Assembly (NCBI GenBank): GCA_022848805.1 | Contig: JAJISI010000022.1 | Span: 1 to 14,191, forward strand | Origin: Thermoplasmatota archaeon | Lineage (GTDB): Archaea; Thermoplasmatota; Thermoplasmata; UBA10834 | Reading direction: 5' to 3' | DNA: 14,191 nucleotides | Shown here: in pieces, positions 12,878 to 14,191 of the stretch | Layout of the letters: each line of letters starts with the position of its first letter | Numbering within the stretch: the stretch's first letter is position 1 | Notes under the pieces: generated by a model | What the model saw: the letters and a program-made list of their open reading frames with translations, nothing else | Databases searched by the model: none | Told to the model about the DNA's origin: nothing | Made by a program: the position numbers and the translations under genes

Positions 12878-14191
12878 TCACCTGCTCTCGATCTTCGATG
12901 AGATGCTCCTCAGTTTCGACAGTACATCAGAGGGGTCGCGGCCGAGCAGCCTTATCATGGGTTCCTTGCCCGGTCCACCGCGGTCGAATATGACATCTGG
13001 CACGCTCCCGCGCTTCTCGATCGCATGCGTCACACCCCACGTCATAGACGATGCGTTAGCAGGCTCCTCCGCCCGGTCGAACGATGCGACCCTCAGCTTC
13101 GCCTTCCTGCATGCCCGCACGTTGTCCTCAGAGTACTTGAAGTTCAACGCGCAGCGGATGGACGGGTCGAATGTCGAAACCGCCAGCACGATCCTCGCGA
13201 TATGCTTAGACGCTCCGAATCCGGCGCAGCCGATGGTCTTCGCGCGGTCCCCCATCCGCACGATCCTTCCGGTGAACGCTGCCACCTCCTCAGGGCCGAG
13301 CGCCCCGAAAGCCGCATATCCGATGTTCGAGCCGACTTCCGGCAACAGCTGAGGCGTGAGAAGCGCCTCAAGGTCAAGCGACATCTGCTGAAGATCCTCG
13401 AGCATGCCTGCTTTCTGCGCACTTCCTCTCAGCACGGCTAACGGGTTGACGCAGGGTATGCCTCGGCCCACGGATTCTCTGGCCAGGATGGCCCTGTATG
13501 TCATGCCCTTCGAGACCCTGACCGCCTCCTCGACGGAGTAGCCCTGGGCGAGGTGGGCGGCGATCATGGACGCCAGAACGCAGCCTGTCCCGTGGACCTC
13601 AGCGTCCACTCGAGGCGATGATATCTTGATCACCTCTCCGTCTATGAATAGCATATCCAAGGCCTCCTTGGAATCTGAGTGCCCGCCCTTGAACAGCACC
13701 GCGTCGGGCCCCTCCTCGAGTATCAAGTTCGCCGCTCTCCTGGCGGTGCGGGAGTCCCGTACCTTGACGCCTGAGAGCGCCTCCGCCTCCAGCAGGTTCG
13801 GCGTGAGCAGCGTGGCCATCGGTATAAGCCGTCTCTTCAGCTCGTCGACGAACCCCTCCTCGTGCAGGTCTGCCCCCGTCGTCGCGACCATCACTGGGTC
13901 CACCACGATGGGTCCGTCGAACCCCTTGAGTCTCGAAGCCACGACCTTCACGGTCCCAGCGCTGTACAGCATACCCGTCTTGACCGCGTCGATCCTGACA
14001 TCGGACAGCACCGCCTTCAGCTGCTTCTCCACCTCTGCGGGTGGCACGGGATAGATCGAGGCCACAGTCTTCGTGTTCTGGGCAGTTAGGCACGTGACGA
14101 CCGTGCAGCCGTGGGCCCCCGACGCCTCTATGGCTTTGAGGTCCGCCTGGAGCCCCGCTCCTCCCACCGGATCGGACCCAGCTATCGTCAG
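12878..14191 (-). CDS. thiDN: bifunctional HMP/HMP-phosphate kinase - thiamine-phosphate synthase ThiDN (5' end outside window)
   Basis: Partial; the frame runs to the window edge, giving 437 residues. The first visible residues, LTIAGSDPVGGAGLQADLK, are the usual ThiD beginning, so only a few codons are missing and the in-frame GTG at 14167 is not the start. The ThiD part (fragment residues 1-240) phosphorylates hydroxymethylpyrimidine twice; it shows KTGMLYS, VVDPVMVATTG, LTPNLLEAE and the anion-hole motif HGTGC (Cys204). The ThiN part (about 265-437) joins HMP-pyrophosphate with thiazole phosphate to make thiamine phosphate; it shows PEVGSNIGYA, GRIVR, GASKHIARI, ASFDR and DVIFDRGGPGKEPMIRLLG. 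ThiN replaces the unrelated ThiE in many archaea, and the ThiD-ThiN fusion is a common archaeal form. All motifs look intact. The gene is followed after four bases by the GT4 gene, an odd partner. Any thiamine-responsive control would be upstream, outside the window. Confidence 0.95.
   Translation of the reverse strand: MTIAGSDPVGGAGLQADLKAIEASGAHGCTVVTCLTAQNTKTVASIYPVPPAEVEKQLKAVLSDVRIDAVKTGMLYSAGTVKVVASRLKGFDGPIVVDPVMVATTGADLHEEGFVDELKRRLIPMATLLTPNLLEAEALSGVKVRDSRTARRAANLILEEGPDAVLFKGGHSDSKEALDMLFIDGEVIKISSPRVDAEVHGTGCVLASMIAAHLAQGYSVEEAVRVSKGMTYRAILARESVGRGIPCVNPLAVLRGSAQKAGMLEDLQQMSLDLEALLTPQLLPEVGSNIGYAAFGALGPEEVAAFTGRIVRMGDRAKTIGCAGFGASKHIARIVLAVSTFDPSIRCALNFKYSEDNVRACRKAKLRVASFDRAEEPANASSMTWGVTHAIEKRGSVPDVIFDRGGPGKEPMIRLLGRDPSDVLSKLRSISSKIESR

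Noticed and set aside
14092..14191. GTG at 14167 as the thiDN start
   Set aside because: The frame continues upstream to the window edge with the conserved ThiD sequence LTIAGSDP, so the true start is outside.

Overview
The window (14.2 kb, GC-rich, densely coded) looks like an archaeal chromosome segment, most likely from a euryarchaeal lineage such as Thermoplasmatota. The main support is a ThiD-ThiN fusion of the archaeal type, TATA-like boxes about 25-35 bases before several starts with little or no leader, a membrane-anchored FKBP with a large insert, and frequent AGG/ATA codons. Exact placement is an inference. Eleven protein genes were found, two of them cut by the window edges. No rRNA, tRNA, CRISPR array or insertion sequence was seen. 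No gene-free stretch exceeds 300 bases; the longest gaps are 184 bases (9261-9444), 169 bases (6650-6818), 117 bases (2595-2711) and 109 bases (9721-9829).

Left block (1-4382, plus strand): the C-terminal PHP domain of a family X DNA polymerase (PolX) overlaps by ATGA with a complete NAD+-dependent DNA ligase (LigA). This pair could fill and seal DNA gaps. A bacterial-type ligase is unusual in archaea. Next come an unrecognised zinc-ribbon protein with two tandem helical repeats and a small atypical APH/RIO-like kinase. Both appear to have their own promoters.

Middle block (4400-9260, minus strand): a 749-residue protein with a small alpha/beta N-terminal domain, possibly longin/roadblock-like, followed by about 600 residues of charged coiled coil. 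Upstream of it is a P1B-1 copper-exporting ATPase (CopA) with two N-terminal metal-binding domains. An imperfect inverted repeat lies before copA, where a metal-responsive regulator could bind.

Right block: divergent from copA are a MoaD/ThiS-like ubiquitin-fold sulfur carrier and a membrane-anchored FKBP prolyl isomerase with a clear TATA box (plus strand, 9445-10783). Facing them on the minus strand, in order of transcription, are thiDN (thiamine synthesis, cut at the right edge), a GT4 glycosyltransferase starting at TTG four bases after thiDN, and a PAP2/Aur1-like membrane phosphatase. The last two suggest membrane lipid or glycolipid metabolism.

No single spectacular new system is evident. 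The best leads are the coiled-coil protein with a possible trafficking-type head, the zinc-ribbon repeat protein and atypical kinase beside the repair genes, the PolX-LigA pair, and a CopA that lacks the conserved His-Pro dipeptide.
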